The position numbers and the translations under genes are program-made. Below the pieces are notes generated by a model. That model ran no database searches. It was not told where the DNA came from and saw nothing but the letters and a program-made list of their open reading frames with translations. Below, piece after piece: positions 47,087 through 60,830 of a stretch of DNA of 64,000 nt (positions within the stretch are counted from its first letter, which is position 1; the number at the start of each line of letters is the position of its first letter). This DNA comes from Viola odorata (Eukaryota; Streptophyta; Magnoliopsida; Malpighiales; Violaceae). The stretch covers positions 69,845,189 through 69,909,188 of the forward strand of contig OY829541.1 of assembly GCA_963691705.1 (NCBI GenBank), read 5' to 3'.

Positions 47087-47942
47087 AGTGCCATGGCTTC
47101 TGTTATCTTTAGCTACATTTCTCTTGGATTTCCTTTGGCATCCAGTTAGATCAGACGGGCTGTTTTAGCAATTTTTCGTCAGACTTTCATATCACTTCTT
47201 ACAAGTTTATTGCTAAGTTTTCGAGTAAGCTGTAGTGTCTGTTGAACATTGCTCTTTATCAATAATCTGAAATGTAGTGCAACGACTTTGTGGTTGGAGA
47301 AGACAATCTTGTGGGATCCATGTCTAACCATTAAGCTCCATACAGTGTTGTACATATTAGCCTGTATGCAGCTAGTTCACCGTTTCATTCTTTGAGTTTA
47401 GGCATTCACATGTCTATCTATTACTTTTCTTTCAATTGGTTGTCTAAATTATGTTCAAAGACTTGTTTAGCGAAACCTCAGTAATCTTATCGTCGGCTAC
47501 CCAGTAACGCAGCTAAAATGTACTACATTATCTTCTACGAGTAAGAACTCGAAAACCGCACAAGTTAGAAACCTGGTAACACAGAGGGAAGGAAACTTCC
47601 CATCCTTTACAACATATATTGACACCCCTGACCCTTAAACTGTACCAAATAATCAGTTACAAGAACAACAAAAGAATGCAGCTTGTTTGGCAAACTAACA
47701 AGCTTCCAAAGCCTAAAAGAATTTCTTGTTCAAAAGCAGCTTGTCCTGTATTGTATTGTACGTTGTACCCCCCACCAAGAGAGGTCTTTCGACCGATTCA
47801 CCGGACTATTATATGCATTCGATAGCTTAAATTCTTGATGAGAGGCCATCGAAGACGGAGGGCTTGCAGGATAAAGTCGAGTTCCCACCTGAGAAGCACA
47901 GATCGGCTTTAATGGACAATTGCAAACACCATGCCAGCTAAG
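47087..47942. other. Intergenic between convergent genes (3' UTRs)
   Basis: 3' flanks of bL27m (plus) and the LRR receptor-like gene (minus). No gene seen. Confidence 0.4.
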
Positions 47943-50900
47943 CTAATGCTCATGTTGCCCCTCCATCTCTTCCATGTCAAGTGGTTCAGGAAAGATTTCA
48001 TTGGAGAGCCTTTTATTAGAGGAGGAATGTTCAATTCTACCACTTCGAAGAGACCCTATTCTTCCTGCAAACCTTGAACTACCAATTCCCTCTCGGTTAG
48101 TGTGGCCTATGGCAATACCAGTATCTGAATTGTGCCGCCAACTTCCGAAGAACGCAGCACTCCAAGATCTTCGTGACGAAGTAGCTCTCAACCTTCCTGA
48201 ACTGTAGCTATCTTCTCTCACCACCTTCAAAGGATTTTCTAATGCTTTCAGAATATATTTCATCGGAGGACGTTTCGTTGGTTTGGGATTAAGGCAAGAC
48301 CGGGCCACTATGGCCATAGCCCATACCTCTTCCAATAGATCATCATCTATGATCAGAGAAGGGTCAATGATTTTCGTGACTAGTTCTTTGTCATATATAC
48401 TGATGTATCCCAGTGTGTGTTCTAACCACTCTCTTGTGGTGGCATCATCTGTTTTACTGATTCCAAGTTTGCCCGTTACGAGCTCCAACAAGACCTTACC
48501 GAAACAGAACACATCATAAGAAGGCGTTGCCAATGATGAACCTGTCATCACCAATGAAGTAACTCAGTGTTTTATTATGCGTTTCACAAATAATTCAATC
48601 AATATGGCGTCATGTTTAGCAGGCAACAATATTGACCTCAGAACAAATTCATAAATTGTATATAGAATGAAGGCAACTGGTATAGCAACATAGGAAAACT
48701 TGTCAAGAAGTAGAATTTGAAAGAATACTTACCAGAAGGCCCTGGTTCAGCATTAAAGGATCTGCACATCAGCAACGGTGATTGTTATTTATGTTTTGGG
48801 ATGCGTATGAAATGAAAAAGAGCACGTATGGACACATTCATCGACAAAAGTCAGATAATCATTAGTTAGTTGAAATTGTTTAATTCATCTCGAGTATTCA
48901 GGTTTCTAAGAGACGGAGATCTACACGCATGTACTCGAGCAAGGGACTTGGTACAGATGGACAAATTTGGTGAATTAGTGACAGCACATTTATTATAATT
49001 ATCCAAAAGCATTAGAGAAACTTACAGAATAAACTACAGTGCCTCACAGGTCAAATTGGTTGCTAATGACAATATATAGGTTAACTAAATGGAAGTCAAC
49101 AAATGTTAAAAGGAAATGCATAAACAAATACTTACTGTGGTCTCCGCAAGAACCTTGTGAGCACATTGGAGTGTGAATCCCCTTCCTGTGCACGAACCTC
49201 GCTCAAGCTTCCTAGACGTACCTCAAACTTATCATCGAGGAGTATACTGCTAGCTTGAACATCTCTTCAAACAGAAAATGCAAGAACAACTAAGAATTAC
49301 TTAACTGAGCATTTGTATTACAAAACTAGTGAGAATAAAAGCACATTGCAAATGAGAATAGAATCATCTTTACTGTTTAAAAACAGTTGTAATTTGTAGC
49401 AGACTATATTTAAATCATATGAAAAGTAGAGATGCAGAGTCTTGCTTCCATAGATATAGTTTTAAGCCATCTATTCGATAGCATCCATCATAACTTAGGC
49501 TAACTTTATTAAGAAAATTCCAGATGACCACTACAATTACATGCAGACAAACAGCTTCTTAACATTTATTGATTTTTTGTGAGATAAGTCCTAGAGAATC
49601 TAGACGAAACCTGATGAAATTGGTGAGGGTTAGTGTTTAATGAATTGGAAATCTGATAACATGCAGCCACTCAAACTTTTTCATGATTGGGCCATTGCCC
49701 CATTTTACTGTCATGCCTGCCATTTTCACCCGAACTGCTATAATACCTTAAAAAGTAAAAAATGTATCCAACAATGCTTTAAATCTGATGTTATGACAAG
49801 CAATCCATTCATGCACGGAAATTCAAACTATAAAAGGATCGTTCAAATGAGCAAAAAAAAACAAGTTAGAGGATATCTTGATTTACAGTGTAGTGATAAC
49901 TATCAAGCACAAAGAACTGCAAACCAAATGCGAAAAGCTTAAGCTTCTTTTCCACTGTGTACTGTTTTATGATGCAAAGTATGTGCCAGACCATTTTAAG
50001 AAGCAAAATATAGCCAAAACCAACTTTTGCCATACCTGTGAACAAGGGGAGGGTTACACTCGTGGTGTAGGTAAGAAAGGCCTTCAGCAGCTCCTATTGC
50101 GATTTTAAGCCTGGTAATCCAATCAAGGGACTGTAAACCTTCATCCTCAATATTTGATTCTCTGTGCAAAGAATCAGCTAAATCTCCATTGGGCATATAT
50201 TTGTAGACCAAAAACTTTTGGCTCTCATCGACTGAACAATGCCCAAAAAGTGGGACCAACCGTGCATGTGAAAACTTGCTCAACAATTCCAATTCCATTG
50301 CATAAGATTCCCTTTTCAACGAATGCAGGCTAACTTTTTTGACAACTATGTGGGCTCCTCCTTCCAGAAAACCATGGAAGAGATCTCCAGAATGACCATG
50401 TTTGATGAGATTTGCATCACTAAAGTCCCTAGTTGAGTGAAGCAATTGCTCATATGTAAAGGGCTCTCCCAAACCAGGCATGCTAGCATGATCCTTAGGA
50501 AGTGATGGATCATCTCCTTCGGAAACAGGCCGCACATCTGCGATCTCTCTTCGATTTGCAACTCTCCTATCACACTTTCTGAGGATCAGTACCAGCACCA
50601 TCACCAGAACCACAATGAACCCAACTCCACCTAACAATCCCACCAAAATGAAAATCCATTGTGTGCTTTTCTTCGATGAAGGATCTGCCCCTGGTGGCTG
50701 CGTTGGTTCTGGGGCAGAAAGTTTGTCATAAAACAATTTACAATCTTCTAAACTCCTCTGATTCACCTCATCCTGAAGGCAGTTCATGCGGAGGCTAATA
50801 TTTTTTGGAGTTCCACCAGGAACTTTTCCTTGGATGTAATTACCACAAATATCAATCATAGCCAAGCTACCCGACAAAGGATCCAGAGTTCCGTAGAACT

Positions 50901-52017
50901 GATTGTGTGAGAGATTGAACAAAACACCGTTGTCTTGACCATTAGAAGTCAAACTGGGCAAAACACCAGTGAAGTTATTGCCAGATACATCAACTTTCTG
51001 CAGGTTTGCCAATGACGCCAATCCACCAGGAAGAGCTCCATCAAACTTATTCCCTCTCAGCACAACAACTCTCAATTCAACAAGGCCTGAAAACAAACCA
51101 TCTGGCAAACCACCCCGTAGTTGATTATCACCAATTTCCATCTTCTGCAAGCTCCTCAGCCCACTTAACTCCCTAGGCAATGACCCGGACAGCGAATTCT
51201 TGCTAAGATTAAGCTCAACTAATTGAGAAAGATTGCCAAGCTCTAACGGAATCGAACTTGTGAAACTATTATCAGATAAGTTCAAAAACTGCAGCCCAGA
51301 AATGTTGCCTAAACCAGGTGGAACTGACCCAGATAAGAAATTCGAAGAAAGGTCAAGCCTTGAAAGATTACTAAGCAATGCAAAGCCAGTAGGAATCGAC
51401 CCATTGAGTGAATTCCTCGAAAGATCAAGAATTGACAGTTGCATCAACTGCCGAAATGCATCAGGTACCGAACCAACAAGACCATTATCAGACAAATACA
51501 AAGCATCGAGTCTAGTTAAATTACCAAGAGAAGCCGGAATTGAACCATTCAGCGCAGATGACCGGAGATCAAGAACGCGCAATGAACCAAGCAAGGAACC
51601 AAACCAATCCGGTATGGACCCAGGAAGCAAGAACCCAGAAGCATTAAAAGACTCCAAAGAAGTAAAATTTACCAAAGAATCAACACCAAACCTTGGATTC
51701 CTCCTCCCTGCTCGAGTCCTTCTAAACCCAGATATGTTGATTCCAGACACCAACCCATTCTTGCATTGGATTCCTTTCCAGCTCCTACATGGGTCAGATT
51801 TTAGAGGCCAATCTGTGCTCCGCAGCCCTAACGATTCCCTTAGATCAAGCAATGCTGACCTTTCAACGGTGGAATTCAAGAAACCTTGTTGTTGTTGGGC
51901 TAATGTGAACTGAATTAGAAATGGTGACGAGATTAGGAGTAGTAAATGAAGTAAAAGGTCGAGTCTTTTAGCTTCAATCATGGCTTTTCTTGGTGATAAA
52001 TCGAAGGAAATGTTCAT
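47943..52017 (-). CDS. LRR receptor-like pseudokinase, At2g16250 type
   Basis: Four exons (52017-50036, 49264-49136, 48761-48733, 48541-47943) join in frame to 912 residues. A signal peptide follows Met13 (MIEAKRLDLLLHLLLLISSP), then an N-terminal cap with WPLKSDPCRSWKGIQC, about ten leucine-rich repeats (roughly 115-400), a membrane helix (454-479) and a cytosolic kinase-like domain from about 520. The ATP-loop is altered (KHGHSGDLFHG), the VxK lysine is kept (HIVVKK), HRD is present (660-662) but the catalytic loop reads HRDVQASSILL without the Asn, and the DFG Asp is lost (RLGSLSE). Thus it probably signals without catalysis, as in its Arabidopsis homologue At2g16250, which I recall as sharing these changes. 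The C-terminus is Ser/Arg-rich. Either Met1 or Met13 may start translation; Met13 gives the cleaner signal peptide. Confidence 0.93.
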
Positions 52018-54974
52018 GATAAGCTATTATTAATTTTGCTGCTTCATCATTTCCAACTTCAAAATATAAGAATCTGCTGGCTGGTGGTGGTGTTGTTGGT
52101 GTTGGTGATGATGTTGACCACCTCTCTACTTTGACTCTCTCCTGTTCATTTACGTGTGTTTAATAAATTTAGAAGCAAAAAATTAATAGAAAAAGAAAGA
52201 GAGAAACTTTTATTATTTCTTGTAATGTGTGATATTCTTTACCTTCAATCACGAGCTTTGATTCTGCTTTCTATGCTTGATTTTGTTACTGTTCCTCTGC
52301 TGCTAACAATAATTGTTCCAGAAACAGAAGTGAATAAAAATAAAACAAGTAACAAAAATTATTTGATATATATATATATATATCATTATTGTAATATTAA
52401 ATTTAATACTAATAAACAATTGTGCTTTTTACAGAATAAATAAATAATGATGCTATCAATATTGGTTGCTGTAGAATACTGACCTAAATTTATATTTTAA
52501 TGTGAGTTTACCTTTTCAATCAATAATGCTCGAATGTTAATCGGAAGATATGGATTACAAAAATTACTTGCCCATAAATATACAATTTTCTTGTTTGAAT
52601 CTTTATACATGAATCTGTTACAAAAGCTTGGAAATATTTCTCCCAATTACTGAAATCTTGAAAAATATAATTATATATTTTTTAAAGTAAGTAAGAAAAT
52701 CTCCCTTCTAATGTTTTTTTCTTAGGACTATGATTTCCATCATAAATGAAATATTTTGACATACAAAGAAAATCTTTAAAATACATTGAACTAATTAACA
52801 TGTAATGTTGACTAATTTAATTTTTATGTTATTTATACTTTTTGATAAATCGATTTAGATGTGAATACGAACAAGTGAATTTATAGATATTTATAATTTA
52901 AACTCGTCGAAACACACACACGATATGTTTTTTTGCATTAATGGTGAAAGTGGTGGGTGAGGTTATGTATGCCCCAACCGCTGGGTCTTGCACCATCAAA
53001 ACTAAAGGTTCACCGGAATGCCTTTAATGACTCTGTACTTCTCTTCTTGCGCGGCTCGTGCCTGTTGGTTCAACTTGTTTTGTTCAGGTGACCTCGCAAA
53101 CTCGGATGAGTTTATGAGTTGACTAGCAATTTTGATCACCATGGTTGAGCAATTTTTACTTTTTTTTTATATTTTTATTTTGAGTATACAAAATTAATTT
53201 TCCTGCAATTTTTATATTAAAAAAAAATATATTTCTTGAATTTTCAAAGAAAGTGTCCATGGCTTTGATTTTCATTTACCAAATTATAATTTTCATAAGA
53301 CGCAGCCACTGCCGTAATTAGGCCACCAGAAACGTTTTAGATGACGTTGACTTTGATACGCAAATACAGGAGCGGTGCAAATTGTACAGCTTGTTTTGGT
53401 TTTTTTCCAATATGCTTCTCCATGTATTTATGTATGGTCAAACACAAAAGTATATGATGACTTTGACATCCACCAATACCAGCAAAGCCTTTTTCCCAGT
53501 TTCATCATCCGAGTTGGATTCTGACTGACGTGGCAATCTCCAACTCTCATCCAACTTGGACGTGGACCCCTACGGTTCCCGCGTTCCCCATTTTCTTCCT
53601 TGTTTGTTCCGAGGATATGAATACCCTTTTTAGTCTCTACCCATCACCAAACAAGGCCTTAATTTATCTTTAAAATACAGTTGGAGAAATTAACCACGGC
53701 CCATAATGACTACAGCATAATTAATTTAATTCCAATCGAACGTGTTAAATTGCCAGTTAAATTAATAAAAGGAAGAAAGAAAAGTAACCTTAACCTTTGT
53801 TTTTAAACACCAACCCATCACAATCCCAAGCAATGAAGAAAAGAAAAACTAAACTATAAATAACTCTCGAGTATGACTAGTTCCGTTCGCATAAAGTTTA
53901 TTAATTTAAAGGTTGAAATGCTTTTATTTAAAAGATAAAAGATGATACAATTACTCGTACCAATCATGTTAAAAAATAATTTTATTAATATCGATTTTTA
54001 CTATTTTTCTTATCTTTCCATCGTAAATTTTGAGTTCCTATAGACTGCAGTAACAAAGTGAAGAGTGTTCCAAGTAAACAAGTCCATTCCAATTAAAACA
54101 AAAAAGTGAGAACTTACGTGTGTCGATTACATGTCGGCTGAGACGTCAATTTGGCTTAATAATGGAGTTTACACTTGATACGATGAGAGAAAGCTCCAAC
54201 ACATATTCTTGTAGCAGCCTGCCTAATCATGGAAAGAAAGGCCAAACTGACCCAGTCTACGCCCAAAAGCATCCAAGCTAATTGGTGTTTATCATGTTTT
54301 AGCAAGTCTTCAACAAGATACAGCCACAACTTTATAAGAAACAAACAAAGAAAGTTAACGATAAGATAACATATTCCATTTGATGAATCCTATCCAATAT
54401 CCAATCACTAAATTTAATGTCCCAGCAAGCCTCAAACGCGGCGAAAGTCTCCCTCGTGACTTGACCTTTAAAGAATCGCGAGTATGTGCAGTGAAAAAAA
54501 ATATTGGTCCTCCTACGAAGAAAGCATGGATCAAAACATTAGGCCCACAAGGAAATACAACCCAGCCCAAATACAACGCCAGATTAACAGGCCCAGTTCA
54601 CACTACTCTTTGGGTCAGCTATAAGCCATAGCTGCTGCTGGAAGCCTGGAACCCTAGTGGGTATTTTATAATTTGTTAAATGAAAAATTGGAAATATTAT
54701 CCTTTTTAAAAATATATATTTTAGCAGTAACTACTTTATTTATATTCTTATTTTAAAAAAAATAGACCTCAAATTCATTACTTAACCTTGAATAAATAAT
54801 AATATTCTATGGCTAGTAAAACTTCGTCAAATTGAGCCACATTTTATATTTAACCAGACCGTTAGAATAGGTTGTAATTTAATATTCTTTCTTTCTTTTA
54901 CGGTCAGGATTCAGTCGTAATTTAATTTTGTGTACGAAAAAAAAATAATTTTCCTTTAAGATTTGAAGCAGCAG
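52018..54974. other. Intergenic, no supported gene
   Basis: Promoter of the LRR receptor-like gene on the left, with a (TA)n microsatellite at about 52366-52382. The rest is AT-rich. Open frames at 54156-54631 have no recognisable content. Confidence 0.4.
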
Positions 54975-55221
54975 AACAAAATCTCATTGCATGCGAACAA
55001 GCTGTTCGAGAATGCTCGGGTGAAGTATGGCAAGAACACGCCAGATTTCTGGCACAATTTGGTCAGAGCTGTTGTAGGAAGTGAAGAAACATTATGAGAT
55101 GCTTGTTGAAGATTTGAGGCAGATTGAATCTGGCCATGTCCCTCTCCCAAATTACAGAAAAGCTGGTGCCAATGGATCCACCAAAAACTACAACAACAAC
55201 TCATGCATTGATGAAGAAAGG
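54975..55221 (+). pseudogene. RADIALIS-like SANT/MYB fragment with internal deletion
   Basis: The first part reads ANKLFENARVKYGKNTPDFW and HNLVRAVVG; the second, in another frame, reads VKKHYEMLVEDLRQIESGHV and then PLPNYRKAGANGS, ending at a donor (GAAAG|GTAATT). This is the single SANT domain of plant RADIALIS-like (RL/RSM) small MYB proteins. About 6-7 residues (GGKTxEE) linking the two parts are missing, with a frameshift, and the usual N-terminus with the first Trp is degraded. No start codon or second exon is evident. The locus is therefore a remnant. Confidence 0.8.
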
Positions 55222-55416
55222 TAATTTAATTATATTAACTCATGCCTCCTTAATTATTCATTTTACTATATGCTTTCAAACATTAATCCTTCAAATTAAG
55301 ATTAGTCTTCTAAGAAATTTGGAAATAAAAATATTAATAATTTTAGCAAACCAAACTCGAAAGTTAAAACATACGTTTTTTAAACAACATTTTTTTAAGA
55401 ACTGAGGAGTAACTAA

Positions 55417-56357
55417 GGCTGCGTTTATTTCGGAGAATTCTCCCGAAAATTCTCTAATTTTTAGAAAACTATTTTTTTTTTCGAAAAAACATGTTTACTT
55501 TGTGTTATTTCCATTCAGAAAATGAAAATAAAAAATTTCGATTTAAAAAACGATGAACAAATTTGGAGAATGCCAAAATGTTGTTTTCCATTTTTCTGCT
55601 CTCTTTAGAAAACTCGCTACTCAGTTTGAGTTTTAATGAAACTTTCATAAACCAAATTTTGCCCCTCTCACTCTTAACCCAAAGCCGTTCTTCGTTCTTC
55701 GTCCTTCTCCATCGTCTTCTTCTCCATCGCGATTCACATTCCCCTTCTCTTCGTCCATAGTCCCAAAGCGTGGGCTTTTGTGTCCCGAAACGTTCCTCAT
55801 CTCTTCGATACTGTTAATGGATTTAATTGATGATTTTGTATGAATTAATTTGATCTTTGTGGTTGGATTAAATTGATTTGGGTGTTGGATGGATCAATTG
55901 ATTTGCTGGCTGTCTTGGATTTGTTTGTTGCAGGTGACGGCCTCGGCGCCACTAGGAAGAAGACAAAGATGAAAGATTGCTGCTCGGCTGCTGGGTTTTG
56001 CCGCCGTTGTTGCTCGACTACTGTTCTGCTGCCGTTGCTCCGTTGCCATGCTTGTGTGTTCTGGTTGCGGGAGTTTGAAGAAGAAGAGGAGAGCCAGACT
56101 GGGTTTTGGGTTTGGGAGATGGGTCAGGAAGAAGAAAAGAAGGAGAGGGCGGGCTATTTAATTTTGTTGGTCATGGCCAAGCCCAAACGGAAAATTTGGA
56201 AATTAGTGCAAAGTAAACATATTTTTCAGTTTTTCAGATCAGGAAAATTTTTCAGTTAGTGTGAAGTAAACACGTTTTCTAATTTTCTGTTTGAAATGAA
56301 AAACCTCTAATTTCAAAAAAAATAGTAAATTAAGAATTAAGAATTCTAAAGGCAGCC
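55417..56357. mobile_element. PIF/Harbinger-type element (non-autonomous)
   Basis: A 941-bp element with ends GGCTGCGTTTA and the reverse complement of GGCTGCCTTTA, flanked by TAA on both sides (55414-55416 and 56358-56360). Subterminal parts are also inversely related (TTTACTTTGTGTTA near 55493 and AGTGTGAAGTAAAC near 56258). An internal open frame (55873-56259) rich in Cys and Glu does not match a transposase and is probably incidental or captured. Confidence 0.8.
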
Positions 56358-56360
56358 TAA

Positions 56361-57829
56361 GATTTTTCATCCTGCATGGGAAGCAAATTAAGAAAAATCA
56401 GTAATGGAGAAATCCTAATTTTCATCACCATTTACATATAAATTAATCACATTGATTTAACTCTGACAAAGTGCTAGCTAGTAAATGTCCCGTCTCTTTC
56501 GCTTTATTTATGCAGCTAGATCACAGTAAAAAATGTCAGTTTTGACCAATGAGTGGGTGGAAATGCAGTAACACATTTATTGCTGTGAGAATATTCATGT
56601 TAGTCTCCATTGAAATTGAAGCAAGAATCAGAAGATTAATTAATTAATTAATTACTGTTATGTCCAATGCCAATAAAGATCCATCAAGTAGCTAGCAAAT
56701 TAAAGTTGGTGTGAATGCGATCGTTATTTATATCCCTTTATCTCTCTACCCAAGCTACCTTACCTTTGGTCAATTCCTCCATGGAATATTATCAAGATTT
56801 TCATTTCAGCTATCAAGAAAAAGATGTGTACGTTCTTTTCTGTTTGTGTTTTTTCCCAGCCAAATAAATGGCTTCGCTTATTAGTTGTAATGAAATTATT
56901 AATATAATTAATTTTCATATTAATTGCTACATCTTTGTGCTTCTTCTAACTATATTTTTATTAACTTGTGATGATAATTGCTCCCACAGTCGGGTGGAAT
57001 ATATGTCATCTATCCATGAAGAAAATCTTCCGAACTCACGTGTATCTTTAAATTTATAAAATTTAAATATCTTTTTTGGCTATTGTTCATCTGTTTGCAT
57101 GTACGATTGAATTGTGTATAAAAAAATTACGCATCACGAGGTGATTAAATGTGAATAAGATTAGTCATAATTATTTAATTGGTTCGTAAATACATATAGT
57201 TCACACCTAAATAAATAAAAAACATAAGAATATTCCCTATACTTTTTTTATATAAATATTTAAATCTACCGCTTCTTAAAAGTTTCTCTACTCTTCACCA
57301 CTAGACCAACCATAGTGATTTAAATTAATTATTCTCTAATTATTTGTTTATTTACATAATTATACATTTTTTTGTTAAAATAATTTCATTAATAAGCCAT
57401 AAATGGAAGATAGGTAATACCCGGTATGAAAACAAAACACTGTTGACGTTTAACGTATTTGAGATAATTTATATTATACAATTGAAAATTTAATTATTTC
57501 AAAATCATGTTCAATAAAACTTGAATACATTCATTTAGTTCGTAATTTTTATACTTTACCACGTTTTCTATTTTGAGAAAAAAAAAAGTTCCTTTTTCAA
57601 AGTTTTAGGATTTTTTCTTTGTTTGTAAAAAAATAAAACGCAATATCTATCGAATGGGCCAAGTAGATAGCAGAAGGGCCCAAACCAAACTAATAGGCCC
57701 ACTCCCTTATTAGCTAGTACGCACTCACGGCCCATTAGTATTCCATTTTATTCCCACTTTTCAGCAGTTAACCGTCGTCTGTCTCCCTCCTCCTTCACTC
57801 CAGCTCTGCCTCTTCTCCTCCACTCGAAA
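56361..57829. other. Intergenic, promoter of Maf-type gene
   Basis: AT-rich with a short TTAA-type run at about 56637-56655. The last 100 bases before the ATG are CT-rich, as in a 5' leader. No gene seen. Confidence 0.4.
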
Positions 57830-60800
57830 ATGGAAGCAACACCATCTCCTCCTCCTTTCAAGGTAACATATAATAAACTCGCGCTTTAAACTTAGAAAAA
57901 ATAAGAAGATATTCATATTATGCTCATATTTATGTATTTTTTCAAATTCTTATCTCGATATTTTGTTTTCCAGATAATCTTGGGGTCTGCTTCAATCTCG
58001 CGAAAGAATATTCTTGCTGAGATGGGATACGATTTCACAGTCATTGTAAGATACTGATTTTTATTATTATTTCTGTTAATTACATGCGAATTTTGAAGTT
58101 TTTTAATCGAGTTATTAATTTGCTGTTGCTTTCTTAAGACTGCAGATATTGATGAAAAGCTCATCCGCAAGGATAAGCCTGAGGACTTAGTCATGGCTCT
58201 TGCCGAGGCGAAAGTAATGCTCTTATGCTGTCCTTCAATTTTCCCCCCTATTTACTAGTTATTTTTCACTGCATTTTGGAAAGGAAAAAAGGAAATAGTA
58301 ATGAACTGGAAGAGGAGTTTAGACCTTAGTTTTGTGTTTAAATTTGATCAGGCTGATGCGATAATTGAGAAAATACGAAGTCTAGATAATCAAGAGAAGG
58401 GTGCTGAACAAAGTGTCTTGATTGCGGCCGACACAGTATGTTTTGTTTCCTTTCTATTTTCTTCTTTTTTGTTTTTTCATTAGATATGCTCATCTTCGTT
58501 TGCAAAACTTGAGTGTCTTATCTAGGGTTTTACCACCTAATGCCATTTATGTCCCGCGGATACATTTCGGTGAAAAGACATCAAAATTGTAGTTTAGTAG
58601 CTGCTGTGTTTTATATATTTCTAGTCCATGTCCTGTGGATTGTGAGCTGTTGGAGGTTCAACTTAGGATCTGGTTTATATTACTAGCTCATGGTTTGGTG
58701 GTTCTAGTTTACCTCACAAAGTTCTCTGGCGTTGAACTGCTTTGAATCCATGCTGTTGTTTGCTCATTTGTTGTCATTGATGTTCTTTTCCATGATTGTG
58801 ACTGTTATTGATCACTTGATCAGTATTACGTCTTTGTTTCTTCATGTACTATTGTTGCTCCAATCCTGTTGGCTTGATTGAACTTGACTCAGGTTCTTAT
58901 ATTAGCTGCTGAAAACTTCTTGTCAGGCTGAAACCATATTACAGAGGCTCCCAATCAGTGACTACATAGAGGATGATGAGCCAACAGTATTACTTACTGC
59001 TGATCAAGTATAAATCTAGTCTTGTGATATACACTCATCCTACTTTAAGTAATTGTATCGCAAGTTTTTTGGTATAGCTTCAAAGAAAGTTCCATTCAAC
59101 ATTACTTGGTTCGTTGGCACTACCCATCTCCATACCACCTCCTCTCCTGATCCTTATCATAACCCTTATATTAACTGGACATAATTACATAGAATGCATG
59201 CTTATGCTGGAATATTCCTTTTTGGCATTTTGTAAGGAAAACTGCTGTCATGCTAAGTTGCACCACACCTAGCGATAAAGAGATTATTTAGTTCATTGGA
59301 GAGCGTGAAAGGTTTTTTTTTTCTCTACATTTCTTGCCCTTCAGTGAGTGATATATGGTGATGGAGGTTTTTTCTTGTGTTTTTGGAGTACCTTGCTACG
59401 ACGTAAGAGATTGGTCCATGCCTTATCCTTGGGTATATTCACAGCTGTTTTGGTTCACAGTTTGTATCCTCGACCATAAATGACATCTGGTGGTTGCATG
59501 CATGCTTTAAAATATAATTTACAGGATTGTGTTTTCCCGAGAGATGAACTTCTTACTCTTGTTGTTAAACAATTTGAAGGTGGTGGTACATGAAGGTGAA
59601 ATCAGAGAAAAGCCATCCAGCAAGGAAGAAGCAAGGCAGTTTATAAAAGGTTAGCTTAATGCTCTGAGTCCAGTTCCTCTTGTTTTCCCTTTGTTTGCTT
59701 TGGTAATTTACCACTTTGAACTGCAGGCTATTCTGGTGGCCACGCTGCCACTGTGGGATCTGTCCTTGTTACAAATCTTAAAACTGGATTCAGAAAAGGA
59801 GCATGGGACAGAGTGGAGGTACTACTTTATTCCTCACGGTGTTTCTCTTGTTTGCACTCAGCTAGTGGGTATTGGTGAAAGCTTGAATAATTAACGGATT
59901 ATTTAAGAGCAGAAATTTCCCCCTTTTAATGGATTCTTTTCCCTTTCGGACAACTTGAATGATTGACAGATTCTTTGATGTTAATATTATCCGACGAAGA
60001 TTCTCTAATAGAAAAATCTACTTCAGAGAAATAAATAGACAAATAGGTATTGGCTAATCACTGTAACATTTGTTTGAGAGCTTAACATCTTTCCTGAATT
60101 TGATGCCTTTGCAGATTTACTTTCATGAAATACCAGATGAAGTCATTGAGAAACTGGTAAAAGTAACTTTCTTTCACAAAAGCTTCTGTAGCATTTGTGG
60201 AAATGAACTATGCCATCTCATAAAAAATATTTTCCTCGTGCAGATTGAGGAGGGTATTGTTCTCCGAGTTGCTGGGGGACTCATAATAGAACATCCTTTG
60301 GTATTGCCCTACATCAAAGAAGTGGTTGGTTCTCCTATCCCTACAAAACACACAATCAGAATCAGAATCACAATAGCTGGTAATGTATAAGATTTATAAT
60401 CTAGAAATTCCGAGACCAGATAGTGAATATTTGAGTGTTGCCAAACTTAGCTCCTCAGGAAGCTAAGTCATCGGGTTTGGTTTTCAAAGTTGAAACCTGA
60501 AAATGCACCATTGGTTCAGTTCTAGTCTGGCTAAACTTGCTGTATAGCATCCCCCAACGTGTAGGTATCCTAACATATAAATTTGAAAGACCCAAGCTCG
60601 GTTTCTGCAATGTTGTGAAACAGGAGAACCTGCCGATACTGTAACAGACATAACCTACATTCGTTTAAGATGGCATTTTCGAGCTCGTTACACGATCTGC
60701 ATTGATTTACAAATTTCCGTATTCCTGAAGTAGTTGCTTACTGTGGAACTTTGCGCAGGTGGGAACTACTGATAGTGTGATGGGACTCCCTAAAGCTCTC

Positions 60801-60830
60801 ACCGAAAAGCTTTTGAAGGAGGCTTTATAG
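57830..60830 (+). CDS. Maf-like nucleoside triphosphate pyrophosphatase
   Basis: Ten exons: 57830-57862, 57974-58045, 58139-58213, 58352-58435, 58927-59007, 59580-59649, 59727-59818, 60115-60156, 60244-60324, 60759-60830. They join in frame to 233 residues. The Maf fold is shown by the phosphate-binding start IILGSASISRKNILAEMGYD, DIDE (residues 38-41), the catalytic Asp in LLTADQVVVHEGEIREKP (about Asp114), then GYSGGHAATVGSVLVTNLKT and the C-terminal GTTDSVMGLPKALTEKLL. Maf proteins hydrolyse dTTP, UTP and modified nucleotides and so clean the nucleotide pool. Arabidopsis At5g66550 is the close match from memory. There is no obvious transit peptide (MEATPSPPPFK precedes the fold), so it is probably cytosolic. 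Confidence 0.94.

Noticed and set aside
44767..47640. Possible hAT element from GGTGTCAAAATGG to TTGACACCCC
   Set aside because: It would span the intact bL27m gene and an ankyrin fragment, the ends match over few bases, and no target duplication is visible.
51233..51913. 226-codon plus-strand frame opposite the LRR domain
   Set aside because: It is the antisense shadow of leucine-rich repeat coding sequence, a common artefact.
54156..54631. Frames on both strands in the LRR gene to RL fragment gap
   Set aside because: No recognisable content and no splice or start context.
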